A stretch of 41,593 nt of DNA from Algoriphagus ornithinivorans (GCF_900115305.1 NZ_FOVW01000015.1:1-41593); one strand, 5' to 3'. Shown: positions 8,683 to 18,997, counted from the stretch's first letter. A program made the numbers and translations. Notes: generated by a model from the sequence alone, not told the origin.

Positions 8683-9029
8683 AGCGTAGATTATTTGGGT
8701 TTTGGACTGTAATATAAGTTGATTTTACATGAATGACTCTTACTACCAAATCTGATTTTGAAATATTAAATTTTTCAAATTTTTAATCAAATATTCATAT
8801 TAAGAATATTCATGATAAAACTGCTCGATTAGCAGAATAAATCTACTTGAAAAGAGATGATATTGATCAAAAAAGAAAATTAAATTAGGATTGAGTGTTA
8901 AGTTATTGTTAAAAATTGTGAAATTAGCGCCCGTAAATTTAACGTAGAGTACCCCAAAAACCTTTCGATGGAAATTACCTTTGCATCGGATTTTAATTCA
9001 AAACCAACTTTACAAACAAACAAAAAATT
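8683..9029. other. AT-rich divergent intergenic region upstream of the TonB-dependent receptor
   Basis: About 350 bases without a credible gene. It contains an AT-rich tract with short direct and inverted repeats (8759-8812) and a small hairpin CTGCT-CGATT-AGCAG (8821-8835) without a T-run. The leader just before the receptor start (about 8990-9029) is rich in A and C and poor in G, typical of well-expressed genes in this phylum, where Shine-Dalgarno pairing is little used. Confidence 0.5.
8976..8983 (+). promoter_or_regulatory. Putative -7 box (TACCTTTG) for the TonB-dependent receptor
   Basis: An exact TAnnTTTG match lies 46 bases before the receptor ATG, leaving a leader of about 40 bases. 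No TTG is present at the normal -33 distance, so the promoter may need an activator, or another promoter may be used. Confidence 0.45.
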
Positions 9030-12000
9030 ATGAGGCAAAATTTACTCAGAAACTTGTTGGCAATGTTCCTGGTAGTGCTGAGCACTAATTGGGCAATGTC
9101 GCAGGGTGTGACTACTGCTAACATTCAGGGTTTGGTGACCGACTCATCTGGAGACGCCCTTCCTGGAGCAAACGTAGTAGCAACCCATGAGCCATCTGGA
9201 ACCCGTTATGGGGCAGTGAGTAATTTAGAAGGTCGTTTTGTTCTTCCTAACATGCGTGTAGGTGGACCTTACACTGTTAGAATTACTTTTGTAGGATTTG
9301 AAGAAAGAGCATTTGAAGGTATTGTTTTAGGTCTAGGTCAAACCTACACACTAAATGCAGTTTTGTCAGATGGTCTTGAATTAGAAGCAATTGAAGTAAT
9401 TGCAAGCAAAGACGCGATCATGAATGCAGACAAGACTGGTGCTGCATTAAACCTTACAAATGAGCGAATCAATGCTTTACCAACTGTAAATCGTAATATC
9501 AACGATTTCACAAGATTGACTCCTCAGTCTAACGGTACTTCTTTCGCAGGTACTTCAAGCAGATTCAACAACTATACGATTGATGGTAACATCTACAACA
9601 ACAACTTTGGTCTAGGATCAGGTCAGTTTGCAGGTTCAAACCCAATCTCTTTGGATGCAATCGAAGAAGTTCAGGTTAACTTGGCTCCATTTGACGTACG
9701 TCAAGCAGGTTTTACCGGAGCTGCTGTTAACGCGATTACTAAGTCAGGTACTAACGAATTCACTGGTTCTGCATACTATTTCTTGAGAAATGATCAGATG
9801 CTAGGCGATAAAGTAGGCGATACAAGACTAAATAAAGGTGACTCCAAAAATGAAATCGCTGGTTTCAGAGTTGGTGGTCCAATTATCAAAAACAAATTGT
9901 TCTTCTTCGTTTCTTATGAAAAAGAAACTGAAGCAGTACCAAGCTTCACTAAGGTAGCTGCAAGACCAGGATTAACGCCTGATGGTTTGATTGTATCAAG
10001 AGTTCCTGCTTCTGAGCTTGATTTCGTAAGAGAGCAAATGAGAAGCCTTTACGGATATGAGACCGGACCTTACGAGAACTATCCTTTTGCTTCCGAGCAA
10101 GAAAGATTCAATGCTAGATTAGACTGGAACATCAACCAGAATCACAAGCTATCTATTAGATACAACGATTACTCTGCATTCACTGACGTTCCAACCAATG
10201 GTAACTCAATCAGATATATTTCTACACGTTATAGAAATACTTCCAGAACTGGTATTGAGGCGATGAACTTCAGAAATGCAAACTATACCAATGATAGAAG
10301 TGTAAAATCTTGGGTAGCTGAATTGAACTCCAGAATTGGATCAAACATGTCTAACCAAATCAACGTTGGTTTTACTTCCATCACCGATCCTAAAAGAGGT
10401 GTACCAGGAGGCCAGGCTTTCCCATTCATCGAGGTTCTTGAGCCAGATGCATCAGGCAACTTGCTTTACTACTTCTCTCTTGGAAACGAATTGTTTACAG
10501 TAGGTAACCTATTGGAGAATAACATCTTTAACTTCACAGATAATTTCTCTATCTACAAAGGAAAGCATACTTACACCTTCGGTGTGAACTTTGAATACAT
10601 GACTTTCCAGAATGCATTTAACCCTGTATTCAACGGATTCTACAGATTCAACTCTTACAATGACTTCGTGAGCACTGTTATCAACAGAACTCCAGGTACA
10701 TACCCAGAAGCATTTGCTAAAGGATACGCATTAGATGGATCTACAACTCCTCCAGTTGACGAGACTAGATTTGGACAAATTGGTTTCTACGTTCAGGACG
10801 AATATCAAATCACTCCAAAGATGAAAGTTACAGGTGGTTTGAGAGTGGATTTTCCTTTCTATCCAATCGATATTCCAAACAACCAATTGTTGGATAACTT
10901 GAATAAAACTTTTGAAACTCCTGACGGAAGAATCACTCCGGATGTTAGTTTGTTCCCTAAAGTAAACCCACTATGGTCTCCAAGAGTTGGATTCAACTGG
11001 GATGCTAAAGGAAACAGAACTACCCAGGTAAGAGGTGGTACAGGTATCTTCTCCGGTAGAATTCCATTCGTATGGTTGTCTAACCAAGTTAACGGATCGG
11101 GTGTAGTAAGAGGTGGTCTTGGATATGAAGGTGATGATGTTGAGGATGAATTCGGTCCTAACTACGTTTTCAACCCAGACGTAACTTTCGGTAATCCTGA
11201 AAATCCAGGACAGTCTCTTTCTAACGAATTGAACTTGACTGACAGAGATTTCAAACTTCCACAAGTTTGGAGAACAAACCTTGCGGTTGACCAAGTGCTT
11301 CCATTCGGAATCATCGGTACATTGGAATTCATCTACTCAAGAGATGTGTCCACTCCTATCGCATACAATCCTGTATTGAGAACTCCTGACGGAACTTTAT
11401 CAGGTCCTGATACTAGACCTTTCTGGAATGGAACTAACTATTCTAATGATCCTGATTTCAGAAATGTATTCTATTTGACAAACGCAAGAAAGAAGGCTGA
11501 TTATTATTCCTTCACTGCTCAATTGCAGAAGCAATTTGATAATGGTTTCTACACCATGATCGCATACACTAGATCAAGATCTAGAGATTTGGATGCTGCA
11601 GGAGGATCTCAGGCAATTTCATTGTGGCCGGCAACTGTACAGGTTGATAGAAACAATCCTGATTTGAGTTTTGCTGGATTTGATATTCCTAATAGATTGA
11701 TTGGATCTATTGCTTACCAGACAGATAACACTACTATCTCTATTTTCTACGAAGGTGCTGATGCAGGTAGATTCTCTTATACTTACTCTGGTAACTTTGG
11801 AGATGCTTCAAACAGGTTGATGTATATTCCAAACAGTGCAAGTGAATTAGTATTTCAGCAATTCACCTTGAATGGTAGAGTTGTAACTCCAGCTGAGCAG
11901 GCTGCCCTATTGGATGCTTACATCGATCAGGATAAATATCTAAGTGCTAACAGAGGTAAAATTGCTGAAAGAAATGGAGCATTGAGACCTTGGGTTAACA

Positions 12001-12299
12001 GATTTGATTTAAGAATTACTGAAGATTTGGTTCTTTCTAAAGACTCTAAAAATAAGCTTCAGCTTTCTATCGATATTTTGAACGTAGGTAACCTATTCAA
12101 CTCTGAGTGGGGTATTCAGAAATTTGCTTTCCAAGACAACTTATTGAACTACCGAGGTGTGAATGCACAAGGTCAGCCTCAATATAGATTGAATACAGTA
12201 CCTGGTACAAGCGAATTCCCAACTGAAACCTTCAGAACTTCTACTTCTCTAGGAGATACTTGGAGAATGCAGGTTGGTGTAAGATATATCTTTAACTAA
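9030..12299 (+). CDS. Oar-like TonB-dependent outer-membrane receptor with N-terminal CarboxypepD_reg domain
   Basis: This 1089-residue outer-membrane protein has a signal peptide (about 1-25, ending AMSQ), a carboxypeptidase-regulatory-like domain at about 28-115 (IQGLVTDSSGDALPGANV, then VGFEE), a plug domain at about 120-240 (SKDAIMNADKTGAALNLT, AFDVRQAGFTGAAVNAITKSG without that exact run implied as a motif), and a long beta-barrel ending in an aromatic strand GVRYIFN. The overall form is that of Myxococcus Oar-type receptors rather than SusC: the characteristic SusC signatures and a SusD partner are absent. The cargo is unknown; Oar-type proteins have been linked to protein export or uptake of large ligands. 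It is a single-gene unit with a -7 box upstream and a strong terminator downstream. Codon choice is smooth and biased (GGT, AAC, CCA), suggesting high expression. Confidence 0.9.
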   Translation: MRQNLLRNLLAMFLVVLSTNWAMSQGVTTANIQGLVTDSSGDALPGANVVATHEPSGTRYGAVSNLEGRFVLPNMRVGGPYTVRITFVGFEERAFEGIVLGLGQTYTLNAVLSDGLELEAIEVIASKDAIMNADKTGAALNLTNERINALPTVNRNINDFTRLTPQSNGTSFAGTSSRFNNYTIDGNIYNNNFGLGSGQFAGSNPISLDAIEEVQVNLAPFDVRQAGFTGAAVNAITKSGTNEFTGSAYYFLRNDQMLGDKVGDTRLNKGDSKNEIAGFRVGGPIIKNKLFFFVSYEKETEAVPSFTKVAARPGLTPDGLIVSRVPASELDFVREQMRSLYGYETGPYENYPFASEQERFNARLDWNINQNHKLSIRYNDYSAFTDVPTNGNSIRYISTRYRNTSRTGIEAMNFRNANYTNDRSVKSWVAELNSRIGSNMSNQINVGFTSITDPKRGVPGGQAFPFIEVLEPDASGNLLYYFSLGNELFTVGNLLENNIFNFTDNFSIYKGKHTYTFGVNFEYMTFQNAFNPVFNGFYRFNSYNDFVSTVINRTPGTYPEAFAKGYALDGSTTPPVDETRFGQIGFYVQDEYQITPKMKVTGGLRVDFPFYPIDIPNNQLLDNLNKTFETPDGRITPDVSLFPKVNPLWSPRVGFNWDAKGNRTTQVRGGTGIFSGRIPFVWLSNQVNGSGVVRGGLGYEGDDVEDEFGPNYVFNPDVTFGNPENPGQSLSNELNLTDRDFKLPQVWRTNLAVDQVLPFGIIGTLEFIYSRDVSTPIAYNPVLRTPDGTLSGPDTRPFWNGTNYSNDPDFRNVFYLTNARKKADYYSFTAQLQKQFDNGFYTMIAYTRSRSRDLDAAGGSQAISLWPATVQVDRNNPDLSFAGFDIPNRLIGSIAYQTDNTTISIFYEGADAGRFSYTYSGNFGDASNRLMYIPNSASELVFQQFTLNGRVVTPAEQAALLDAYIDQDKYLSANRGKIAERNGALRPWVNRFDLRITEDLVLSKDSKNKLQLSIDILNVGNLFNSEWGIQKFAFQDNLLNYRGVNAQGQPQYRLNTVPGTSEFPTETFRTSTSLGDTWRMQVGVRYIFN

Positions 12300-12318
12300 T
12301 CGTTTAACCAACATTTAA

Positions 12319-12347
12319 AAAGCACCTCAATTTGAGGTGCTTTTTTT
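12319..12347 (+). terminator. Rho-independent terminator of the TonB-dependent receptor gene
   Basis: An 11-bp perfect stem AAAGCACCTCA (12319-12329) / TGAGGTGCTTT (12333-12343) with a 3-nt loop runs into seven T. The following bases up to 12598 hold no gene that I can support. Confidence 0.85.
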
Positions 12348-12598
12348 ATTTATGCCAGATATGCCTGCCTCTCATTCAATTATGTCTATTGGGTGTTATG
12401 AGTTTTATTTTCAAATATTATTTGGACTTTAAGTTTTTCGCAAAGGTTTTATTAAATGGCCCATTTTGAAAAGTATCCCCTATTTTTTCCATTGATTGAA
12501 GGCATTTGCCTTCAGTGTTTTTTATAGTCAAATCCAAAAAAAGACTGCGTAAGTTTACAAGTTCAGAACCAATACCCTGACCCTATAGTTTAGCTAGC

Positions 12599-13381
12599 AT
12601 GTTGTATTATAAAATGTTTCATCACGCTGCAAGTAAAGAATGGGTGGTATTTATCCATGGAGCCGGAGGCTCTTCTGCGGTATGGTTTAAGCAGCTGAAA
12701 GACTTTCAAAAGCATTTCAATTTGCTTTTGATTGATTTGAGAGGTCATGGTAAATCGACGGATTTGCCGAAGGCGATTTATAATCAGGAATATACTTTCG
12801 AAGCGGTTACCAAAGATATTATAGAGGTGCTGGATCATGTTAAATTACCCCCAGCTCACTTTATGGGAGTTTCTCTGGGTACAATTCTGGCAAGGCAACT
12901 TGCAGAGTTGGAGCCTGAAAGGGTAAAGTCTTTGGTTATGGCAGGTGCAGTCACCAGACTAAATGTCAAGTCAAGGCTTTTGGTCTTTTTAGGAAATACC
13001 TTCAAAAAAGTAATTCCTTACATGTGGCTATATCGCCTTTTCGCATATATCATACTTCCAAGGAAGCAGCATTCTGAATCCAGAAACCTCTTTATTCAGG
13101 AAGCTCAAAAGCTTTGTCAAAAGGAGTTTATCAGGTGGTTTAAATTGACTAAAGATATTAATCCCCTGTTGAAGTATTTCAAAGAAGTAGATCTGGGAAT
13201 CCCAACTCTTTATGTGATGGGAGATCAAGATTTGATGTTCCTCGAACCAGTGAAAAAAATAGTCAGACAACATAAAAATTCAATTTTGGAAACTTTGAAT
13301 GAATGTGGGCATGTGGTGAATGTAGAGCGTCCGGATGAATTCAACCGTCTTTCATTAGAGTTTATCAAAAACAAATCATAA
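12599..13381 (+). CDS. Alpha/beta-fold hydrolase, first gene of the efflux operon
   Basis: This 260-residue cytoplasmic-looking protein without a signal peptide carries the standard alpha/beta hydrolase pattern: HGAGGS (oxyanion region, about 20-25), DLRGHGKS (46-53), the nucleophile elbow GVSLGT with Ser92, an acidic residue in MGDQDLMF (Asp209 or Asp211), and His238 in NECGHVVNVERP. The catalytic triad therefore looks complete. The substrate cannot be told; members include esterases, haloperoxidase-like and lipid hydrolases. It ends only 4 bases before the RND adaptor, so it is probably co-transcribed with the pump and may modify a pumped compound or a lipid intermediate, which is inference. 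The start ATG at 12599 is preceded by a clear intergenic region. Confidence 0.85.
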   Translation: MLYYKMFHHAASKEWVVFIHGAGGSSAVWFKQLKDFQKHFNLLLIDLRGHGKSTDLPKAIYNQEYTFEAVTKDIIEVLDHVKLPPAHFMGVSLGTILARQLAELEPERVKSLVMAGAVTRLNVKSRLLVFLGNTFKKVIPYMWLYRLFAYIILPRKQHSESRNLFIQEAQKLCQKEFIRWFKLTKDINPLLKYFKEVDLGIPTLYVMGDQDLMFLEPVKKIVRQHKNSILETLNECGHVVNVERPDEFNRLSLEFIKNKS

Positions 13382-13385
13382 ACAG

Positions 13386-14468
13386 ATGAAAAAGCAGACC
13401 AAGGTCATTCTTATTTTAGCCATCATAATACTGGTGGTTGTCGCTTTTCTATATCCAAGATTGGACACTAGAAACACCAATGAGAATGCTGTGACTTCCA
13501 CTGGTTCAGGACGAGGCCCTGCTCAGGAGCTTCCTGTCAATGTAGTCAAATTGAAAAAAGAAAGTCTCAGAAATCAATTGCAAGTCACTGGGACGATTTT
13601 GCCAAATGAATCCGTAGATATTAGACCTGAAGTTTCCGGCCTAGTCAGTAAAATTTCATTCAAAGAAGGTCAATATGTGACCAAGGGAACTCCTTTGGTC
13701 TATCTGGATGATGATGAATTACAGGCACAATATCAAAGACTACAGTATACTCAGAAGCTTTTTGAAACTCAGGAAAACCGACAAAAGCAATTATTGGCAA
13801 GAGAAGCGATCAGTCAGGAAGAATACGACATTGCCCTCAATCAATATAATACCACGCTTTCTGATTTGAAATTGGTAGAAGCTCAACTGGCTAAACGAAT
13901 TATTCGGGCTCCATTCAGCGGAAGAATAGGATTGAGAATGATTTCTGAAGGAAGTGTAATCAGCCCATCTGACATGATTGCGAGTATTGTGAATATTGAC
14001 CCAATCAAAATTGAGTTCTCTATTCCTGAGAGATATTCCAACCAAGTGAAAATGGGAGCTCCAATTTATTTTTCCAATGAATCTTCTAAAGAAGAAGTGC
14101 AAGGCGAGGTTTATGCCTATGAACCACAAATCGATGCAGCTACCCGAACCCTAAAGTTAAGAGCATTGAGTTCTAATAAAGAAGGGAAGTTCCTTCCGGG
14201 AATGTACGTGAGAATTCGATTTGTATTAGAAGTAACCGAAAATGCATTGATGGTACCAGCAGAATCTATTATTCCTGAATTGCAGGGATATAAAGTATAT
14301 GTGGTAGGCCCTGATAATAAAGCTCAGGAGAAAACAGTAGAAATCGGAACCAGAACAGAGACTCAAGTTCAGATCCTGAGCGGACTGGAAGAAGGGGACT
14401 TGGTTTTGGCTACAGGAGTCTTACAGGCACGCCCAGGCATGCCATTGAAATACACTCAAATCAATTAA
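13386..14468 (+). CDS. RND efflux pump periplasmic adaptor (membrane fusion protein)
   Basis: This 360-residue adaptor has an N-terminal membrane anchor (about 7-24), a lipoyl/biotinyl-like half (LRNQLQVTGTILPNESVDIRP, VSGLVSKISFKEGQYVTKG), a short alpha-helical hairpin around 110-165 (KLFETQENRQKQLLAREAIS), the second lipoyl half (RIIRAPFSGRIGLR) and the beta-barrel and membrane-proximal domains. It bridges the inner-membrane permease and outer-membrane channel encoded just downstream. The spacing is 4 bases from the gene before and 1 base to the permease, a typical tight operon. No lipobox is seen; the anchor looks like an uncleaved helix. Confidence 0.93.
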   Translation: MKKQTKVILILAIIILVVVAFLYPRLDTRNTNENAVTSTGSGRGPAQELPVNVVKLKKESLRNQLQVTGTILPNESVDIRPEVSGLVSKISFKEGQYVTKGTPLVYLDDDELQAQYQRLQYTQKLFETQENRQKQLLAREAISQEEYDIALNQYNTTLSDLKLVEAQLAKRIIRAPFSGRIGLRMISEGSVISPSDMIASIVNIDPIKIEFSIPERYSNQVKMGAPIYFSNESSKEEVQGEVYAYEPQIDAATRTLKLRALSSNKEGKFLPGMYVRIRFVLEVTENALMVPAESIIPELQGYKVYVVGPDNKAQEKTVEIGTRTETQVQILSGLEEGDLVLATGVLQARPGMPLKYTQIN

Positions 14469-14469
14469 G

Positions 14470-17400
14470 ATGGCGAGTTTATCGAATTTAAGTATCAATA
14501 GGCCAGTTTTGGCCATCGTAATGTCCTTGATCATTTTATTGTTCGGGGCCATTGGGATATCCCTTTTGGGTATTCGTGAGTTCCCCAGCGTAGACCCTCC
14601 AATTATTAATGTCAGAACCAATTATGTTGGAGCAAATGCTGATGTAATCGAGGCTCAAATCACCGAGCCCTTAGAAGAAGCTATTAACGGGATTCAGGGG
14701 ATCAAATCTCTGACCTCTACGTCCAATGATGGGGCGAGTAGTATTACCGTGGAATTTGACGTCGGAGCAGATTTGGAAGCGGCAGCAAATGACGTGAGAG
14801 ATAAGGTATCCGGAGCACAAAGAAACTTACCTCCTGATGCTGAACCACCGGTTGTCTCCAAGGCGGATGCTGACTCTCAGCCCATCGTTTTCCTCAACGT
14901 AAAAAGTGATGAAAGAAGTCTTCTTGACCTTTCAGACATCGCTCAAAATATTTTCAAAGAAAGACTTCAAACCATCCCGGGAGTCAGTAGAGTACAGATT
15001 TGGGGAGAAAAGGAATATGCGATTCGTTTGAGAATGGATCCATTGAAAATGGCTTCCTATGGAGTCACCCCTTTGGATGTCCTTTCAAAAGTTCAATCTG
15101 AAAACGTAGAACTTCCATCAGGAAGAATAGAAGGCGAGACTATTGAGCTTTCGGTAAGAACGAAGAGCCGTCTGTCTTCCCCGCAGGAATTTAACCAACT
15201 TATCATCAAGGAAAGTGAGAATAATATTGTTCGCTTTCAAGATGTGGGAAAAGCGGAATTAGCCGCTTTGAATGAGAGAACTGTCCTAAAAAGAGACGGT
15301 GTCCCAATGGTAGGGGTAGTTTTGGTTCCTCTACCGGGTTCAAACAATATTGAGATTGTTGATGAATTTTACAGACGCTTAGAGTTTATCAAAAAGGATT
15401 TACCGGCTGATGTAGGCTTGGAAATTGGATTTGACTCTACGACCTATATTAGAAACTCAATTGCTGAGGTTCAGGAAACAATTATTACAGCCTTTATTCT
15501 GGTTGTAGCTATCATTTTCCTCTTTTTGAGGGACTGGAGAACTACATTTATCCCTGTTTTAACCATACCGATTTCCCTGATAGGAGTATTTTTTGTCATG
15601 TACTTGATGGATTTTTCTATCAACGTATTGACACTATTAGGTATCGTTCTATCCATTGGATTGGTGGTTGATGACGCGATTGTGGTATTGGAGAATATCT
15701 ATGCACGGATAGAAAAAGGGGAGAAACCACTGCAAGCCGCTCAAAAAGGTGCTGAGGAAATCTTTTTCGCAGTAATCGCAACCACAGTGGCATTGGCGGC
15801 AGTTTTCCTGCCTGTAATATTCCTGACAGGGACAACAGGCCGACTTTTCCGAGAATTTGGAATCGTAGTGGCAGGCTCTGTGATTATTTCCTCTTTTGTC
15901 GCATTGACCATGACCCCAATGCTCAGCTCTAAATTGTTGAAAAGAAGAGAGAAGCATAATTGGTTTTACAATTTTACCGAGCCTGGATTTGTTTGGCTAA
16001 ACAATCAATATGACCGAGCATTAAGCTGGTTTATGAACTTCAGATGGGTTGCTTTCCTGCTTATCATATTCATGGGTGGAGGGATCTATTGGTTATTCAA
16101 TGAAATTCCTTCCGAATTGGCTCCTACCGAGGATAGAGGGGAGCTTAGAATCAACATGGCAGGTCCAGAGGGTGCTACCTTCGATTACATGGACCGTGTG
16201 ATTGATCAAATGGTAGGAGATTTCTTGGAGTCTTTCCCTGAGGAAGAGGTTTCTGGATTGATCTCAGTTACATCACCGGGCTTTGGTACAGCTAGTACTA
16301 ACTCAGGATTCGTTCGATTTATTTTAACTGACGCTGAGAATAGATCCCGAAGTCAGAACGATATTTTCAATGAGGTGAATGCAAAGCTCAGAACCTATAC
16401 TTCTGTAAGAGCATTTGCCGCACAGCCTCAATCAATAGGTGATCGTCGTGGAGGCTTGCCAGTTCAGTATGTGCTCCAAGCACCAACTTTGGAAAAGCTG
16501 AAAGAGAAGATTCCAACATTTATGGAGGAGGTGAATAAAAGTGATAAGTTCATTTTCGCAGATATCAACTTGAAATTCACAAAACCTGAGCTTGAAATAG
16601 AAATTGATAGGGAAAAGGCAAGAAATATCGGGGTGTCTGTACAGGAGATAGCACGAACCCTTCAGCTTTCCTACTCTGGGCAGCGATTTGCTTATTTCAT
16701 TATGAACGGCAAACAGTACCAAGTGGTAGGTGAAATGCAAATTGAGGACAGAAATGAGCCAATTAATCTTAGGATGCTTTATGTAAGGGCAGAGAATGGT
16801 CAATTGGTACAATTGGATAACCTGGTAACTGTTGTCGAAAAAAGTACTCCACCGCAACTATATAGATTCAATAGATTTGTTTCTGCAACAGTATCAGCTA
16901 ACCTAGCCGAGGGTTTTACCATTGGTGATGGTTTGGATGAAATGGATAGAATCGCTGCTGAGGTATTGGATGACTCCTTTGCCACTGACGTATCAGGACC
17001 TTCCAAGGAGTTTAGAGAAAGCTCCAATAGCTTGATCTTTGCTTTTCTTTTTGCCTTGGTTTTGATCTATTTGGTCCTTTCAGCCCAATTTGAGAGCTTC
17101 TTAGATCCGCTGACTATCATGTTTACCGTGCCTTTGGCAATCTTTGGAGCATTACTTACCCTTTGGGCTTTTGATTTTACACTCAATATTTTCAGTCAGA
17201 TTGGGATCATCATGCTCATTGGCTTGGTTACCAAAAACGGAATTTTGATTGTAGAATTTGCCAACCAGCGAAAAGCCAGTGGAATGGATGTGAAGGAAGC
17301 AATTTATGGAGCAGCCGTGGCCCGTTTCAGACCTATTTTGATGACTTCTCTTTCCACGATTTTGGGGATTCTTCCAATTGCACTGGCCTTAGGAGCAGGT

Positions 17401-17532
17401 GCTGAAAGTAGAGTTCCTATGGGAGCTGCCGTTATTGGAGGGCTTGCTTTTGCAACCATACTTACCTTGTTCATAATCCCTGCGATATATACATACTTGA
17501 CTTCTAAAGAAGGAAGATTAGCCAGAATTTGA
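14470..17532 (+). CDS. RND multidrug efflux permease, AcrB/HAE1 type
   Basis: This 1020-residue inner-membrane transporter has two duplicated halves, each with one helix plus a large periplasmic loop and five more helices (12 in all). The proton-relay pair lies in the segment LSIGLVVDDAIVVLENIY (Asp401, Asp402), and the second half shows GIIMLIGLVTKNGILIVEF, as in AcrB-type drug exporters and not in metal-exporting CusA types. It drives proton-coupled export of drugs, detergents or lipophilic metabolites through the adaptor and the channel encoded on either side. No local regulator gene is seen. The stop TGA overlaps the next ATG by one base (TGATG), implying translational coupling. Confidence 0.95.
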   Translation: MASLSNLSINRPVLAIVMSLIILLFGAIGISLLGIREFPSVDPPIINVRTNYVGANADVIEAQITEPLEEAINGIQGIKSLTSTSNDGASSITVEFDVGADLEAAANDVRDKVSGAQRNLPPDAEPPVVSKADADSQPIVFLNVKSDERSLLDLSDIAQNIFKERLQTIPGVSRVQIWGEKEYAIRLRMDPLKMASYGVTPLDVLSKVQSENVELPSGRIEGETIELSVRTKSRLSSPQEFNQLIIKESENNIVRFQDVGKAELAALNERTVLKRDGVPMVGVVLVPLPGSNNIEIVDEFYRRLEFIKKDLPADVGLEIGFDSTTYIRNSIAEVQETIITAFILVVAIIFLFLRDWRTTFIPVLTIPISLIGVFFVMYLMDFSINVLTLLGIVLSIGLVVDDAIVVLENIYARIEKGEKPLQAAQKGAEEIFFAVIATTVALAAVFLPVIFLTGTTGRLFREFGIVVAGSVIISSFVALTMTPMLSSKLLKRREKHNWFYNFTEPGFVWLNNQYDRALSWFMNFRWVAFLLIIFMGGGIYWLFNEIPSELAPTEDRGELRINMAGPEGATFDYMDRVIDQMVGDFLESFPEEEVSGLISVTSPGFGTASTNSGFVRFILTDAENRSRSQNDIFNEVNAKLRTYTSVRAFAAQPQSIGDRRGGLPVQYVLQAPTLEKLKEKIPTFMEEVNKSDKFIFADINLKFTKPELEIEIDREKARNIGVSVQEIARTLQLSYSGQRFAYFIMNGKQYQVVGEMQIEDRNEPINLRMLYVRAENGQLVQLDNLVTVVEKSTPPQLYRFNRFVSATVSANLAEGFTIGDGLDEMDRIAAEVLDDSFATDVSGPSKEFRESSNSLIFAFLFALVLIYLVLSAQFESFLDPLTIMFTVPLAIFGALLTLWAFDFTLNIFSQIGIIMLIGLVTKNGILIVEFANQRKASGMDVKEAIYGAAVARFRPILMTSLSTILGILPIALALGAGAESRVPMGAAVIGGLAFATILTLFIIPAIYTYLTSKEGRLARI

Positions 17533-18869
17533 TGAAGAAAATATGCCTTTTGCTCCTCGTGAGCTTATTTGTAAAAAGTTCTTTTGCTCAAAACTCCGAG
17601 TCTTTGGATCTGGAAAAAGCTATTCAGCTTGGTTTGGAGAACAATTTGGATGTAAAGATAGCAGTTGAAAACATCAATCTTCGTCAGGGTGAAGAACGGA
17701 TTGGTTTGGGTTCTTTCTTGCCGATAGTAGATGCTATTTACACTAGAAACTATTCCACAGAAGATGTAACGCAAAAATTTGTCAACGACCCTGAACCTAG
17801 ACAGATAGATGATGCCAAATCCAGATCTGAAAACTTCACCATGGCAGCAATTTATGGTTTTAGACCTGAAGCTTTTGTGGTTCTGAAAAGATTAGGGCTA
17901 TTGACAGAAGTTTCCCAGCTTGAAGCAAAAATTGCTGTTGAAAATACAGTAGCAGGCATTTCCACCGCTTATTACCGCCTGGTGTTAGAACTCCAGCGTT
18001 ATGAGGTATTAAAGAAAACTTTGGAACTCAGCCAAGCAAGATTGGACATTGCTCAGGCACAATATGAATTAGGGGGAGCAGGAAAAAGAGATTACCTGAC
18101 AGCAGAAGTTGACTATAATTCTGATTTAAGCTTATTGAAAACTCAGGCTCAAATCATTCAGGCTGCGAGAATTAATTTGAATGAGCTGATGGCTTTGGAT
18201 CCTTCCAGAGAATTTTCTGTGAGTGATACCATCATGATAGGTGAAATGCTGAGAATTGGAGACTTGGAGGAAAGTGCCTTTATGGAAAACAAGCAGTGGC
18301 TGGTTACCCAAAGGCAGGAAAACGTAGCTTTTTTGCAAATGAAAGAGCTTCAGGTATCCAGGTTACCCGCCTTGAATCTAAATATGAATTATGTAAATAA
18401 TACTTCTAATTCAGACGCAGGATTTTTGATCCAAAATCAAAGAGAGGGGATTAATTACGGAGGGAATATTTCTTTCAATTTGTTTTCAGGTTTTACCCTG
18501 AATAGAAGAATCCAAAATGCTCGAGTCCAGCAAAAGATTCAAGGGTATGCGGTAGATCAGTTTGAGATTCAATTGAAATCAGATTTATATAGAGCCTACA
18601 ACACGTATTTGAATAATCGGGAATTACTTGAAATTGAACAGCGAAATTATGCTGTCGCCAAAGAAAGTAGTGAGATTGCCTTAGAGCGATTTAGACTAGG
18701 GATCGCTTCTTATCTCGAATTTAGGGATGCGCAGGTAAATTTACTTACTGCAGAAACCCGATTGATCACTTCGATTTACAATATCAAGGAACAGGAGATT
18801 GAATTGATGCGCTTGTCGGGGAGAATATTTTTCGACAGTAGCTTCGAGGAATTGAGATTACCTCAATAA
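17532..18869 (+). CDS. TolC-family outer-membrane efflux channel
   Basis: This protein of about 445 residues has a signal peptide (MKKICLLLLVSLFVKSSFAQ) followed by two OEP repeats. Each is mostly long helices with the ALxxAxxNNLDV-type beginning (LEKAIQLGLENNLDVKIA) and a second half near EIALERFRLGIASYLEFRDAQ. It forms the outer-membrane exit duct of the RND pump. The ATG at 17532 overlaps the permease stop by one base; a TTG three bases earlier is in frame but would add only one residue and is not needed. The operon ends in a strong terminator 11 bases after the stop. Confidence 0.93.
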   Translation: MKKICLLLLVSLFVKSSFAQNSESLDLEKAIQLGLENNLDVKIAVENINLRQGEERIGLGSFLPIVDAIYTRNYSTEDVTQKFVNDPEPRQIDDAKSRSENFTMAAIYGFRPEAFVVLKRLGLLTEVSQLEAKIAVENTVAGISTAYYRLVLELQRYEVLKKTLELSQARLDIAQAQYELGGAGKRDYLTAEVDYNSDLSLLKTQAQIIQAARINLNELMALDPSREFSVSDTIMIGEMLRIGDLEESAFMENKQWLVTQRQENVAFLQMKELQVSRLPALNLNMNYVNNTSNSDAGFLIQNQREGINYGGNISFNLFSGFTLNRRIQNARVQQKIQGYAVDQFEIQLKSDLYRAYNTYLNNRELLEIEQRNYAVAKESSEIALERFRLGIASYLEFRDAQVNLLTAETRLITSIYNIKEQEIELMRLSGRIFFDSSFEELRLPQ

Positions 18870-18879
18870 AATTGAATAG

Positions 18880-18904
18880 AGGGCCTTTTACAGAGGCCCT
18901 TTTT
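18880..18904 (+). terminator. Rho-independent terminator of the efflux operon
   Basis: A 7-bp GC-rich stem AGGGCCT (18880-18886) / AGGCCCT (18894-18900) with a 7-nt loop is followed by a T-run, directly after the channel gene. Confidence 0.85.
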
Positions 18905-18997
18905 CTTTTATGGATTTTTAATAGAAAGGGTTTGTTGTTTTGGCATACACTTTGACTATCAGTGCTTTCGAAACATCCAGGGAGTTTTTCCCAGTGT

